Of a stretch of DNA of 64,000 bases, positions 11,801-21,106 are shown in pieces. Source of the stretch: Lottia gigantea (Eukaryota > Mollusca > Gastropoda > Lottiidae). The notes beneath the pieces were generated by a model that had not been told where the DNA came from, did no database searches, and saw only the letters and a program-made list of their open reading frames with translations. The number at the start of each line of letters is the position of its first letter. Position 1 is the first letter of the stretch. Location of the stretch: positions 1,551,282-1,615,281 of the forward strand of contig NW_008709781.1 of the NCBI RefSeq assembly GCF_000327385.1. Reading direction: 5' to 3'. Both the position numbers and the translations under genes were made by a program.

Positions 11801-14800
11801 GTATGTAAAACCTTTTAAAGAAAAATAGATTACTATCCCTTCTCATCTATTTTCCATTTATCCTTTTGGGTAGTGAAATTAATTACTTAAGCACTTTTAC
11901 TGGTAAAAGCCCCCCGTTTCACTTTTTGCAGTTAAAACACGACGTCCGTTTCCACTACAATTCAGCAAAAACGTACCTTTGAAATTTGTACTGTTGAATG
12001 TATTAACATTTCTCTGTCCAGAAATATCGCTATTAAATAATGAAAATTAGCGTGTAAGGACGACTAGATCCCTTTATGATATACTAGAATGTGAATTATT
12101 GAAGATGATTTATTGTTATATTTCAGATACATATCTTGGCTTATAACTCCGATCTATATGAAGACATTAGAGAAGCGGAGAATTCTCCCAGGGGAGTTTT
12201 AATAATAGCATTATTCGCTCAGGTAATTATTTATAACCATTACAAAATCTTTCTCACTTTTCAATCACAATCAGTGAAAGGAATCTAGTCCAAATCGTCG
12301 GTAGGGGATATTTTCCACTCTCCTGAAAGGGATAACATAAGAAGGATCCACATTTTACAAGAATAACAAGAAAATCCTTTCTAGTTTGTGTCCAAATCTC
12401 TTGTCCGTAGCTTATCTATCAATTTAAAACTAATGAGTAGTCATTGGGCTAAAAATGTAACATTACATGGCATGCTTAACCGAATATGACATTGTGGACT
12501 ATTTACCTTTTTAAATAGTGGAAAAATCTATTCACCCAGAGATATTGTTGAATTTGGTTGTTTAGAGATTGAAGTTTTAAACTGAAGCCAAATAATTGAC
12601 TCCTGCCAGTTACAATATTCCATCAATGAATGGTGATAAATATATCCTTCAGTTTGATTATAGACATAGAGAAATATATCAGAACTTAGTTTACTGATAA
12701 CCTTTAATATGAACAGATTTTAATTGGTATTAAGGTCTACAGAATCTCAATCGGGCCTTTCTATATTTGGTTGATCATTCATCTTACTATCTACATGTAT
12801 ATTATGAATATATATATATCTAACACGGTAAAAAGGAAACTTATCGCAAAAGAAGCCAACATAAATAAACAAGTGAAGTACCTTGGACTTGATTGCCACG
12901 GGCGTGTATTAACCGGAACTTCTTTTATTTTCAGATAGCCGATGTTAGTCATGGTGAATTTCAAATTTTAGTTAAAGCCATGAGCAACACAAAATATAAA
13001 GGTATATTAAGAAATTCTTAATCTTCAAATAGGTTAAGGTGCAGGCATAAGAACGGTCTTGGTCGGAGATTTAAAAAAATGGGTTGTTATCGGGTTATAT
13101 TCACGCTTTACATTATAATTGTCCAGTAATACGAAATGTTATACAAATGTAAAAAGTAGTGAAAGCTATTTGTATGTTATTACATTACATGACGTCATTA
13201 CTATTTTCTAGGTGATCTGAGTAGAATAAAAGAGTTTTATTTATCTAGATTATTACATTACACGACGTCATTACTATTCTTTAGGTGATAATAATAGAAT
13301 AAAAGCGCTATCTAGATTATTACATTACATGACGTCATTACTATTTTCTAGGTGATAAGAGTAGATTAAAAGAGTTTTATTCATCTAGATTATTACATTA
13401 CGTCATCACTATATTCTAGGTGATAAGAGAAGAATAAGAGTTTTATTTATCTAGATTATTACATTACATGACGTCATTACTATTTTATAGGTGATAAGAG
13501 TAGAATAAAAGAGTTTTATTTATCTAGATTATTACATTACATGACGTCAGTACTATATTCTAGGTGATAAGAGTAGAATAAAAGAGCTATATTCATCTAG
13601 ATTATTACATTACATGACGTCATTACAATATTCTAGGTGATAAGAGTAGAATAAAAGAGTTTTATTTATCTAGATTATTACATTACATGACGTCAGTACT
13701 ATTTTCTGGGTGATAAGAGTAGAATAAAAGAGTTTTATTTATCTAGATTATTACATTACATGACGTCAGTACTATATTTTAGGTGATAAGAGTAGAATAA
13801 GTGTTTTATTTATCTAGATCATTACATTATATGACGTCATTACTATTTTCTATGTGATAAGAGTAGAATAAAAGAGTTTTATTTATCTAGATTATTACAT
13901 TACATGTCGTCATTACTATTCTCTAGGTGATAAGAGTAGAATACAAGTGCTATATTCATCTAGATTATTACATTACATGACGTCATTACTATTTTCTAGG
14001 TGATAAGAGTAGAATTAAAGAGTTTTATTTATCTAGATTATTGCCTCCAACAGACTATTTCATTACATATGATGGGTCGTTAACTTCTCCTGGATGTTTT
14101 GAAACTGTTACATGGATCATTTTTAACAAGCCAATTTACATCAGTAAACGCCAAGTAAGTTGACTGATTTCAAAAATATTATTCCATTACTTATATTTTA
14201 TACAAAATATACATATGGATCATTTCCAAACTCTGGAGAATGGCGTGGTCTCATTCAAACCTCTATTCTTGGAATTCGTGGACCATAGGACTTGATTGAT
14301 GTGCGCTGTGGCATTCGATGAATGACACATCCGATCAAACGATAAATCGATGTGTCAATGCAGATTATCAGACATGATTCTTCGTTATGATGATCATTAT
14401 AGAAATAATATATTTTATATTAAATATTCATTTGAAATTAAATAATGACAACACTTTAATAAATCAAGCTTCAGCACATGTTATGATGTATCATGCATCA
14501 AATACGTTGTAATATAAGATCTGGCACCCCGAATGTTTATTGCTGAAAGGTCCAGTGGCGGAGCCAAAGGGGGGAGGGCAGAGGGGTCCCCCCCCCGNNN
14601 NNNNNNNNNNNNNNNNNNNNNNNNNNNNNNNNNNNNNNNNNNNNNNNNNNNNNNNNNNNNNNNNNNNNNNNNNNNNNNNNNNNNNNNNNNNNNNNNNNNN
14701 NNNNNNNNNNNNNNNNNNNNNNNNNNNNNNNNNNNNNNNNNNNNNNNNNNNNNNNNNNNNNNNNNNNNNNNNNNNNNNNNNNNNNNNNNNNNNNNNNNNN

Positions 14801-17452
14801 NNNNNNNNNNNNNNNNNNNNNNNNNNNNNNNNNNNNNNNNNNNNNNNNNCGGGTTTTCCCCCCCCCCCCCCCCCCCCCCCTCTCGGACGTAAACCAGGCT
14901 CCGCCACTGGAAGATCTTGGTGTTTAACTTACAACCACACGTAAGTTTCCATTTCATGTGATAAGGGAAACGGTTTCAAGGGCCAATTGCATAAAATATT
15001 TTTTGATTTCAAATTTTTAACATGGAAATTTTCAATTTTGTAGCTTTAGGCCGTACAAATTTTCTGTATAAATGGGGTCCTGATTTGCTTGAAGAATTAG
15101 CGATATTCAATAGTAAATTATATGATATTGCGCGACCTAAGTTTACATAGGGAAATAATGAAAGTTTACACGACTGATTTATTTTCAGATAAAAGAAATG
15201 AGAAAGTTAAATCAAGCTAGTAGAAATAATCCCCAGATGTTAATGGCGGGAAATATACGACCTAGACAGCCGATTAATCAAAGAACAGTTAGAACTAATA
15301 TCAATTTTGTAAGTTCGACTTCATACTGAAATATTAGATCTGCTTATATTAATGATCTATGGAGCTGATCCTGATCTTTCAAGCTAAAATACTGTTTTTA
15401 ACATATTTAAAGAGACGTTCCACATTTTTGGAGGTTGAATTGGTATTTAATTTATGTAAATAGTCTTTAGAAGTAGTAGAAATGTATGGAAATCGCATAA
15501 TTTAGAAAAAAATACTTCAAACCTTCAAATTTCACTTTCTATTTATGTGTAGCCTATGTCTTTTCTATATATGACAGGAAATAGAAAAGACGAGTCGTCA
15601 TTTTAACTTTTTAATTTCCAAACGCGGATAATTCTTTACACACATAGATTTGTAGGTTCAAATTTCGACTGTGAGGTGTGAAAACTATTAGCCAACTTAT
15701 TGGCTCAACTAAGGAAAATCCCATTGCTGAGATAAGGAACCATTGGTCAAACGGATGGCGAATCTGTCTTATTAATAGGATTAAGTTACCGATCTCTTCA
15801 ATTAATGTGTGAATTCTATTGCTGTGACTTTTCCATTGCATGATTTTCAACTTCATGATAGATACTAACTAACAATGTAATATTTTGCAGGCAACATGAA
15901 TGCCCAAATCAGAGGGCAAAGGGGGTGAGGTCGGGGTGGCGGATGTGGATAATCGTTCATTACAGAGTTCTCTACAGTTAAATTATATTGCAAATTTTAT
16001 CATTGATATTTCAGTTGAATGATAAATGTTCAATGGCCAACTATATGTATTATTCTGGTAAGAAATTGATTTTATTTACGGGTATGTATAGTAAATATAT
16101 ATATACGAAGCACACTACAAAGATCCACAATTATTGACTGCAGAACTGGTATACTATGGTGTTACAGTAAGAGACACCCTGTCCCTTATTAGGGACCAAC
16201 AAACCCCTTCTCATATGAAGCTTCATCATAAACCGAATAGGATGTTCTTGCTCCTTAAATCCATTGAATGACTCAAATAGAATGTCTTATTGCATTTATT
16301 TCAGTAAACGGTAAATATAACGATCCATGACGGTGGACATAACCGACTGAAACTGGATACCGACATCACTATCTGTACTGTCAACTCAATGCCAGGTAAT
16401 TTATTTTTTTAGACTGATTTGAGAGTGCCGAGTTATAGGGACAACTGATGGGTTTTTTTTCGAATGCTGTTGTTTGACAAATAGTAAATGGGAATGCTAG
16501 GAATATATGACCATGTAATAAGCCTGAGAGTTAAAAGAGAATTTCGTATGATTCCTGACCAAAGGAACAATAACCTAATATTGTCCGATACCTCTACGTT
16601 AGCTGAGCGTGGTAAATTTGATACATTTCTGTATAATTTAAGAACACTTTATACTGGTATTAATATTATGAAATTTAATTTATTGACAGGTTTCGAAATA
16701 TCATTCTTACCGTCCAGATAAACTTGTATCATACTTATTATTAGATTGCTCTTCCGTAAGTATGATAAATGATATGACAGCATGATCATGTGACACAATT
16801 ACTTCATGTATGCAATATAAATGTTCTTGTCCACCGATTGCTTGTCGAATAGCACCCGATATTCCAATTCAACGACTGTGCACAAGGTAAAAATTAACTA
16901 TGTTACCAGATTCAGTACTGATACTCTTGTGTATGCTTATGTATATTTTTATTAACGAATATTGAAGATGGTATTTAAATTCTTGTAAATATAACCGGTA
17001 AAATCGATTTATCTGACAGTTTGCGAAGATAGTAGAAGAAAATACATTTTACTTACTGAGATTGGTGAAACTATTCTATAAAGGGGTCTATGTGGGGGTA
17101 GACTAAAATAAAGAAATTGTGATTTAAATCAAATGGTCTATAATAAGGTTTGTCATTTCAGGCGAATCTTACCAGGTATATAATAGGTAGTGTAAGGTTG
17201 CGTATGATACATGATTGCGCATAATATTCAAAATTATACGTTAGATTGAAAGGTAGCAAAATTATTGTCTTTGAAGAAATGTTTCCACATTGAATAAAGA
17301 AGCAAGTATTAAAAACGGGGTAAATCTATCACTGTGTTTGTTTATATTTTGATTTCATTTTTATTTTTTCAGACGTAACAACTAGTGCCTTTAACCCACC
17401 AAAGAAAACCAGACAAGAATCGCTTATGACTGTTGCATATTCTGTGATATAA
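2821..17452 (+). CDS. Carbonic anhydrase-related protein, CA10/CA11 type (5' end outside the window)
   Basis: Exons are 2821-2957, 10847-11038, 12127-12222, 12935-13001, 14000-14154, 15189-15308, 16015-16057 and 17373-17452; all phases join. The protein shows the alpha-carbonic anhydrase fold: PEYWGL and KNQSPINID, then NISGGPVSY, KEIKLHFG, GSEHSINGK, YFITYDGSLTSPGC, TWIIFNKPIYIS and RTNINF. The order and wording match vertebrate CA10/CA11. In active enzymes the three zinc-binding histidines sit in HFHWG and ELH. Here the first is lysine (KLHFG), while the other two positions are still His (LHF, EIH). Hydration of CO2 is therefore unlikely. CA10/11 proteins are secreted, catalytically dead neurexin ligands in vertebrates; that role here is inference. 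The first exon(s) and any signal peptide lie to the left. The last exon is the least certain: an alternative at 16305-16330 would also terminate the frame. Confidence 0.88.
2958..3904. other. Intron sequence, nothing recognised
   Basis: AT-rich intron of the carbonic anhydrase-related gene. I see no coding exon, repeat family or structured element here. Confidence 0.6.
3905..5720. repeat. 32-bp minisatellite
   Basis: About 55 head-to-tail copies of a 32-bp unit of the form AGAGAGATAATCTGTGACGT followed by TAACCCACTGTT. Variants include GGGGGATAATC units and several truncated units reading GTTATAGAGAGATAATC. It lies in the long intron between exons 2821-2957 and 10847-11038. There are no spacers of unique sequence, so it is not a CRISPR-like array. 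Confidence 0.97.
5721..6326. other. Intron sequence, nothing recognised
   Basis: Unique AT-rich intron. A 73-codon open frame on the minus strand has no coding features and is not called. Confidence 0.6.
6327..6530 (+). repeat. Interspersed repeat family A, copy 1
   Basis: This stretch matches 20586-20850 in order and orientation: TCGCCAGG, AATTGGTGCTGG, then after a variable middle GGGGCTTTGTTCTCACTTGC, CCTA and CTAACGAC. Identity is moderate by eye. No terminal inverted repeats or target duplication were found, so the class is unknown. Confidence 0.65.
6531..7585. other. Intron sequence, nothing recognised
   Basis: Unique AT-rich intron between repeat family A and the 40/41-bp minisatellite; no feature supported. 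Confidence 0.6.
7586..8665. repeat. 40/41-bp minisatellite with an 81-bp dimer
   Basis: About 26 copies of a 40-41-bp unit containing TTTAAATAGCAAGAACATTT and CAGCAACAAATT. In the central part two unit types alternate (AAATAGCAAGAACA and CAAGAGCAAGAAGA), giving an 81-bp dimer. Because 81 is a multiple of three, a 124-codon frame stays open from 7800 to 8174. This is a periodicity artefact, not a gene. Confidence 0.96.
8666..9706. other. Intron sequence upstream of the nested gene
   Basis: Very AT-rich intron. Apart from the TATA-like motif just after it I see no exon or repeat. Confidence 0.5.
9707..9713 (+). promoter_or_regulatory. TATA-like motif of the nested gene
   Basis: GTATATT lies 49 nt upstream of the ATG at 9756. 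If it sets transcription start about 25-30 nt downstream, the 5' leader would be only about 20 nt, as is common for intronless histone genes. In AT-rich DNA such a motif is weak evidence. Confidence 0.3.
9756..10115 (+). CDS. Intronless 119-aa coiled-coil protein with histone-type 3' end, nested in an intron
   Basis: The family is not recognised. The frame starts with ATG in a good context (AGAAAATGG) and encodes a highly charged protein. Residues about 5-75 are predicted by eye to be helical and heptad-like, rich in Leu, Glu, Lys and Arg (EEIRELDAKLKELQLKLRRA); there are two cysteines (about 82 and 96), and no signal peptide or membrane segment. It is not a core or linker histone. Yet 37 nt after the stop is a stem-loop of the replication-dependent histone mRNA type (10153-10168), followed by a purine-rich element. 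The gene has the same strand as its host carbonic anhydrase-related gene and sits about 0.7 kb before exon 10847-11038. A chance frame is possible, but the composition and the 3' signals argue for a real gene. Confidence 0.6.
   Translation: MDRALEQFASDLRSDILHRFEYGLRRSDEEIRELDAKLKELQLKLRRAEKNGIEQHQLFLKQQITTTKTTLKLYQHHSYQKCNDIVELKDWIDECGEETRPRRMVLQTPNVIANELFLM
10153..10190 (+). terminator. Histone-type 3' end: stem-loop plus downstream element
   Basis: The stem GATCCT (10153-10158), loop TTTC (10159-10162) and stem AGGACC (10163-10168) are flanked by AAAA on the 5' side and A on the 3' side. The known metazoan histone signal is GGYYYUUUUCARRRCC in an A-rich 5' context. Here only one of six stem pairs (A-C, second position) is imperfect, and the TTTC loop is canonical. 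Fourteen nt downstream, AAAAGAGA (10183-10190) resembles the histone downstream element that pairs with U7 snRNA. Cleavage would fall between them. Confidence 0.6.
10228..10243 (+). other. Perfect 6-bp stem, 4-nt loop hairpin
   Basis: GCTCTC-GTTA-GAGAGC followed by ACCC. It has the same dimensions as the histone stem-loop 60 nt upstream and a similar 3' flank, but the loop is not canonical. It could be a degenerate second processing site or a coincidence. Confidence 0.35.
11039..12126. other. Intron sequence, nothing recognised
   Basis: Intron between carbonic anhydrase-related exons. An 87-codon frame at 11246-11509 has no coding character. The next intron (12223-12934) is also unremarkable. 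Confidence 0.6.
13190..14040 (+). repeat. 73-bp minisatellite built from the 3' splice junction of exon 14000-14154
   Basis: Twelve head-to-tail units have exon-like starts at 13212, 13285, 13352, 13420, 13491, 13564, 13637, 13710, 13783, 13854, 13927 and 14000; most spacings are 73 bp. Each unit contains the end of the intron (TATTTTCTAG), the first 40 or so bases of the exon (GTGATAAGAGTAGAATAAAA and on to CTAGATTATT) and ACATTACATGACGTCATTAC. The last unit is the real exon, where the sequence diverges into CCTCCAACAGAC. The AG is lost in the units at 13710 and 13854 only. TGACGTCA is perfect at 13190, 13330, 13469, 13542, 13615, 13688, 13761, 13832 and 13978. Confidence 0.95.
14553..14909. 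mobile_element. hAT-like non-autonomous element interrupted by an assembly gap
   Basis: CAGTGGCGGAGCC at the left end and GGCTCCGCCACTG at the right end are perfect inverted repeats of the kind seen in hAT elements. Inside are long G and C runs (poly-C at about 14857-14880). The flanking 8-mers (GAAAGGTC and GAAGATCT) are only partly alike, so the target duplication is not clear. It lies in an intron of the carbonic anhydrase-related gene. Confidence 0.7.
14598..14849. other. Assembly gap of 252 N
   Basis: A run of N bounded by poly-C/poly-G sequence, which probably caused the sequencing failure. Open frames running through it are meaningless. Confidence 1.
16305..16330 (+). other. Possible alternative terminal exon of the carbonic anhydrase-related gene
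   Basis: TTTATTTCAG ends at 16304. Joined to the phase-1 donor at 16057, the frame reads V-N-G-K-Y-N-D-P and stops with TGA at 16328-16330. The alternative join to 17373 adds 25 residues (DVTTSAFNPPKKTRQESL and onward). Neither resembles the vertebrate CA10 tail closely. Confidence 0.35.
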
Positions 17453-18230
17453 ATATGTGTCATTAATGTTTTATTACTTATACATGTATTTTTGAATATT
17501 GAATTAAATAATTCTCAGACTTAATGTCCAAATGATGATGATTTGCACGTAATACTGGAAAGAACATTCTATATATACCAATACCCTATATTGTTAGAAT
17601 GAATGATTCCAGAAGTTTCTCTGCCACTGGTTTGTCGATTTGTCATCGAATATAGTCCTGAAAGCTAACAGTGTATTTATATATTATGCTTGTAATATTG
17701 CGAATCCAATTGATGGAATGATGATAGGTTAAATGCCATAATCCATTGTAAGGACTGTTTTGGGTACAGATAGGAACACAACCTTATAGAATTTGTATTA
17801 AAATCATTTTTGGTATAAGTATTTGAACCTTAAGTTTGTTAATTATAATTCGCCCTTCGACCGCAACTATTTTTGTAAATACTTTGCAAAAATAAGCTGA
17901 AATATGTTGAAATAGAAACAGACCAGTTTGTTATCTTTTGTGTTAAATGGGCGCCCTGACATTATGCTCAAGTGATATTTAATTTAATTATAAGCTATCA
18001 GCTGGTATATCCAGTATACTTGTTTCTGTCTATTTATTTACTGGCTTTGATGTTAAATTTAGAAAAGGAAGACAACCTAACAAAGTTATCATTTCCTTGT
18101 TATGCCTATGCCAAATATTCTGTTCATTGCTTTTATTTCATTGGTGCTTGCTGTTATTGACTATGCATAGTATTACTTGAGAATTGTATTATGTTTTTGT
18201 TTGAAATAAAATTTTGTATAGAACGAACAT
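17453..18230 (+). other. Probable 3' UTR of the carbonic anhydrase-related gene, polyA signal at 18205-18210
   Basis: About 780 bases of AT-rich sequence without exons, ending in AATAAA (18205-18210) within GTTTGAAATAAAATTTTG. This is the first strong signal I noticed in this stretch. Confidence 0.5.
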
Positions 18231-18280
18231 GCTCCATCTTTTACAATATTAACTTGGAAACTCGTCTACTTATAAAACAC

Positions 18281-18385
18281 AGTGCCTCAGTGAGTTAGGT
18301 GCTTGTTCGCTAACCTGAGGGTAGATATTACCATCGGATTTTTCAACCCCGTCAGTGATGCAGGTCGGATGGGCTGATAATCGAA
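18281..18385 (+). mobile_element. tRNA-derived SINE fragment (head)
   Basis: CTCAGTGAGTTAGGTGCTTG, TTCGCTAACCTGAGG, CATCGGATTTTTCAACCC and GTCAGTGATGCAGGT match, in opposite orientation, the head and body of the full SINE at 20214-20570. The copy is truncated after about 105 bases. Confidence 0.7.
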
Positions 18386-18821
18386 GTTAAAAATCGAAAA
18401 TGAGTAACCCACGCTGATGCCGCTGTCCTGTCAAAATGTTCCTCAATTGCGCACTGAATGGCGTTGTGCGTCTTCATTTGTCCATATAAGGTGCAGAAAT
18501 GTAGAACGTTAAACTCCTCCTCCTCATTTGTCAACTTGAATGTTTGTAAGTGACATAGCTACATAAGCAGAGCTATAAGCTTGTATAGGAATATCGCCCA
18601 AACCTAGAACCAATGAATGTCCACTTTTCGACGTTTCCACAAATCGTGTTATTTTAATTTAAGAAAAGAGGGCTTTCACACAAAAGAAATATTGATGCTA
18701 TAGTCAATATCCTAAGACATGCTTAATTAACTGGTTTGGAAAGCAAAAGTGGAATACTGTGCCAATTTCAGCAAATCCACATAATTGCTATCTCTTATGT
18801 CGGCATGTAATACACACCCTC

Positions 18822-20203
18822 GGGGAGATCGGGGTTAGTTGTAACAATTTTCATACTTTCTGCTATTTTACAAAAACTTCAATTTAAGAAAAGTGATTTG
18901 TGTTTTTTCATTTGTTAAAACCTGTAAATTATAAATTGTAACAGACCACGGGGTAAAATGTAACTTAACAATAAAACACTTGTCATGGCAAATGGTGTCT
19001 ATAAGGGCTACCAGGAACTGGTTACGACCTTAAACAAGTAGCCTACAAATCTCATTTCAGAACAAACAATTAAAGCTTTCATAATTTCCTTGTATAGAAA
19101 GAATTACATTCAAACCATAAGATGATTTTTAAAATTGCAAAATCAGATTCGTCCGAGTCACAATTGTGACAATATGGAGTCACTCTGTTGATAAAATCTT
19201 CGTTTGGCCAGTGCTTAAATTGAACACTTTCCACCTGTTTTGCGATAGAAATATAGCCTAGTCTAGTCATATCTTAACACAGATACAACTTACCCCACGA
19301 AGAATGTTACAATTTAGCCCAAACCACCTGCTCATTTTAAATCTCCCGCCCATCATTTATAAATAGTGGAACAGCGTCAGATCACCATCCAATCAAAGAA
19401 GCAATGTTAAAAGATACTACCAATATAAACCGAAACATATGTCTCTATTCCAGCCTCAGACAGCTATTTGGACATATGTCAGCTGATGTAGAGTCAGAAG
19501 AAAAAGACCAAGTGAAATGGGGATTTTCCACACCTCCAAAGATACGTTTACTCTATACCATAGTATTGAATTACCTTTAAGATGATTGTAAATTAGTGTA
19601 GGGCATCGCCGTAACTTATTGTTAGTATCACGCGACCTTTGAACTTTTGGCTGCGCACGCAGTTTTAAATGGCCGATACTAGATCTGTTTTGCCAGAAAA
19701 AAACTTTGAAGGAACCGGAGACATGACATAAATGGTGTAGGGAGAAAATGATGGTATGACTGAACTACAAAAATATTGATCTTTCCAAATATACCTGGGT
19801 TTTGCAAATCCGAGGTATCTAACTAGGTATAAAAACCGCGCACCTGCGAAGATACCAAATGTTCTAATTTAACAGGGCTTATTATTTCTGTCTCTACTCC
19901 AGCTGACAACTGTCAAAATAACCATCAGAGGCTGGAATAGAGGCAGATGTTTCGGACTACTACCAATAATGCCTCCTTTTTTTGACATAGATTTAAAATG
20001 CTATCTAAAATTGTACTTTCATATTTGATAAACATGTTTTTTACAGTCGAGTTCTCTAAGCAAGTCCACCTTCTTTCAGATATGTAAATAGCTACACCAT
20101 CTTCTTTGGCAATATAGCTCTATATAACTGTAGAGTTTGTGTGTTATTAATTATGAGGCTTGTTACAACTAACCCGTGTTACAACTAGTCCTAGTCTCCC
20201 CTG
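18822..20203. mobile_element. DNA-transposon-like element with imperfect inverted ends, containing a nested element
   Basis: GGGGAGATCGGGGTTAGTTG at the left is mirrored at the right, where the reverse complement reads GGGGAGACTAGGACTAGTTG and then repeats GGGTTAGTTGTAAC. Further mirrored pieces lie inside (ACGGGGTAAAATGTAAC near 18950, TTACCCCACGAAGAATGTTA near 19292). No transposase frame is visible, so it looks non-autonomous. It is interrupted by the inverted-repeat element at 19426-19958. Its class is not certain. Confidence 0.5.
19426..19958. mobile_element. Non-autonomous inverted-repeat element (MITE-like) with 10-bp target duplication
   Basis: The ends are about 30-bp imperfect inverted repeats: CCGAAACATATGTCTCTATT then CCAGCCTC on the left, and the complement of CCGAAACATCTGCCTCTATT then CCAGCCTC on the right. 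The direct repeat ACTACCAATA occurs at 19416-19425 and 19959-19968. A 9-10-bp duplication with longish inverted repeats fits Mutator-like elements. The interior from 19593 is shared with 59908-60270. Confidence 0.7.
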
Positions 20204-20213
20204 GTGCTTTAAA

Positions 20214-20570
20214 ATGAAATGAATGGTGTTTTACGTCCTACTTTTCTGCACCATGTGGGCTAATGAAGACGGGCAACGCCATGCAGGGTGCGATGAGGGA
20301 AATTTTGCCAGGACAGTGGCATTAGCCTGCTCTTTTTCGATTTCCAACTGTCGAGGGATATTTAACGTGCACAGCCTGTAGCACACGGGGCCTCGGTTTA
20401 TTGTCCTATCCGAACATACTAGACGCTTTTTCAGCCCCTCTTACCTGCATCACTGACAGGGGGAAACAGGGTTAAAATTTAAAAATCCGAAGGTTTAATC
20501 TCGACCTACGCCGGGATTGAACCCTTGACCTTCAGGTTAGCGAGCAACTCACTGAGCCACCGCGGCTCCA
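20214..20570 (-). mobile_element. Full-length tRNA-derived SINE with perfect 15-bp target duplication
   Basis: Read on the minus strand, the head is tRNA-like: GTGGCTCAGTGAGTTG is an A-box (20545-20560) and GGGTTCAATCCC a B-box (20513-20524). The body follows, and the tail ends in ACACCATTCATTTCATTTT. The direct repeat CCCTGGTGCTTTAAA lies at 20199-20213 and 20571-20585 without a mismatch, showing a fairly recent insertion. Other copies of the family are 18281-18385 and 41573-41640. It is not a tRNA gene: the cloverleaf does not close. Confidence 0.85.
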
Positions 20571-20585
20571 CCCTGGTGCTTTAAA

Positions 20586-20850
20586 GGCAGCCACGTCGCT
20601 AGGAATGAATTGGTGCTGGGCCTGCGGTTCAGATTTTGTAATTTGAAGAATTAAAGGCCCAGAAAACTGACAATTGACAATTTTGAGGTGCCAAAAACGT
20701 ATCAAAATCTATATCTTTTTGATTTTGTACAAATACATTGTAAATGAATCAATCTCTGGTGCTCTGACGAAGGTTTTGCTGGGGCTTAATTCTCACTTGC
20801 TGGGGTCCAACCCCACGGGCCCCACCCTAACGACGGGGCTGCATATAGTA
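20586..20850 (+). repeat. Interspersed repeat family A, copy 2
   Basis: Shares TCGCTAGG, AATTGGTGCTGG, GGGGCTTAATTCTCACTTGC and CTAACGAC with 6327-6530. The SINE at 20214-20570 inserted at or just inside its left end, since the duplicated target reads into this repeat. It ends a little upstream of MCTS1. Confidence 0.65.
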
Positions 20851-21106
20851 TGCTTTATTTCAGTGTGGTTTATGAAGAGGTAGGTTGCTTTGAGATTTCT
20901 TGTCACCTAAATCTATTTTAATAGTTTTACTTTCTGCTGCATGGGCTCTATCGCCTTCATCCACATTTTTAAGCAAGCGTTATGTTGTTAAAGGGAGACA
21001 AATCCAATTTAACTTTACGACATTGCTAAACCTATTTCTGGTAATTGGGAAGGCATGTTTTGATTCCAGAGACACTATTCCACATTTAAGAGAATATTCC
21101 ACAATA

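Noticed and set aside
14481-14957. Several open frames through the N run
   Set aside because: They are artefacts of translating an assembly gap flanked by poly-G/poly-C.
20513-20560. tRNA gene suggested by A- and B-box
   Set aside because: No complete cloverleaf; the promoter boxes belong to the SINE head. The same applies to 62215-62285.
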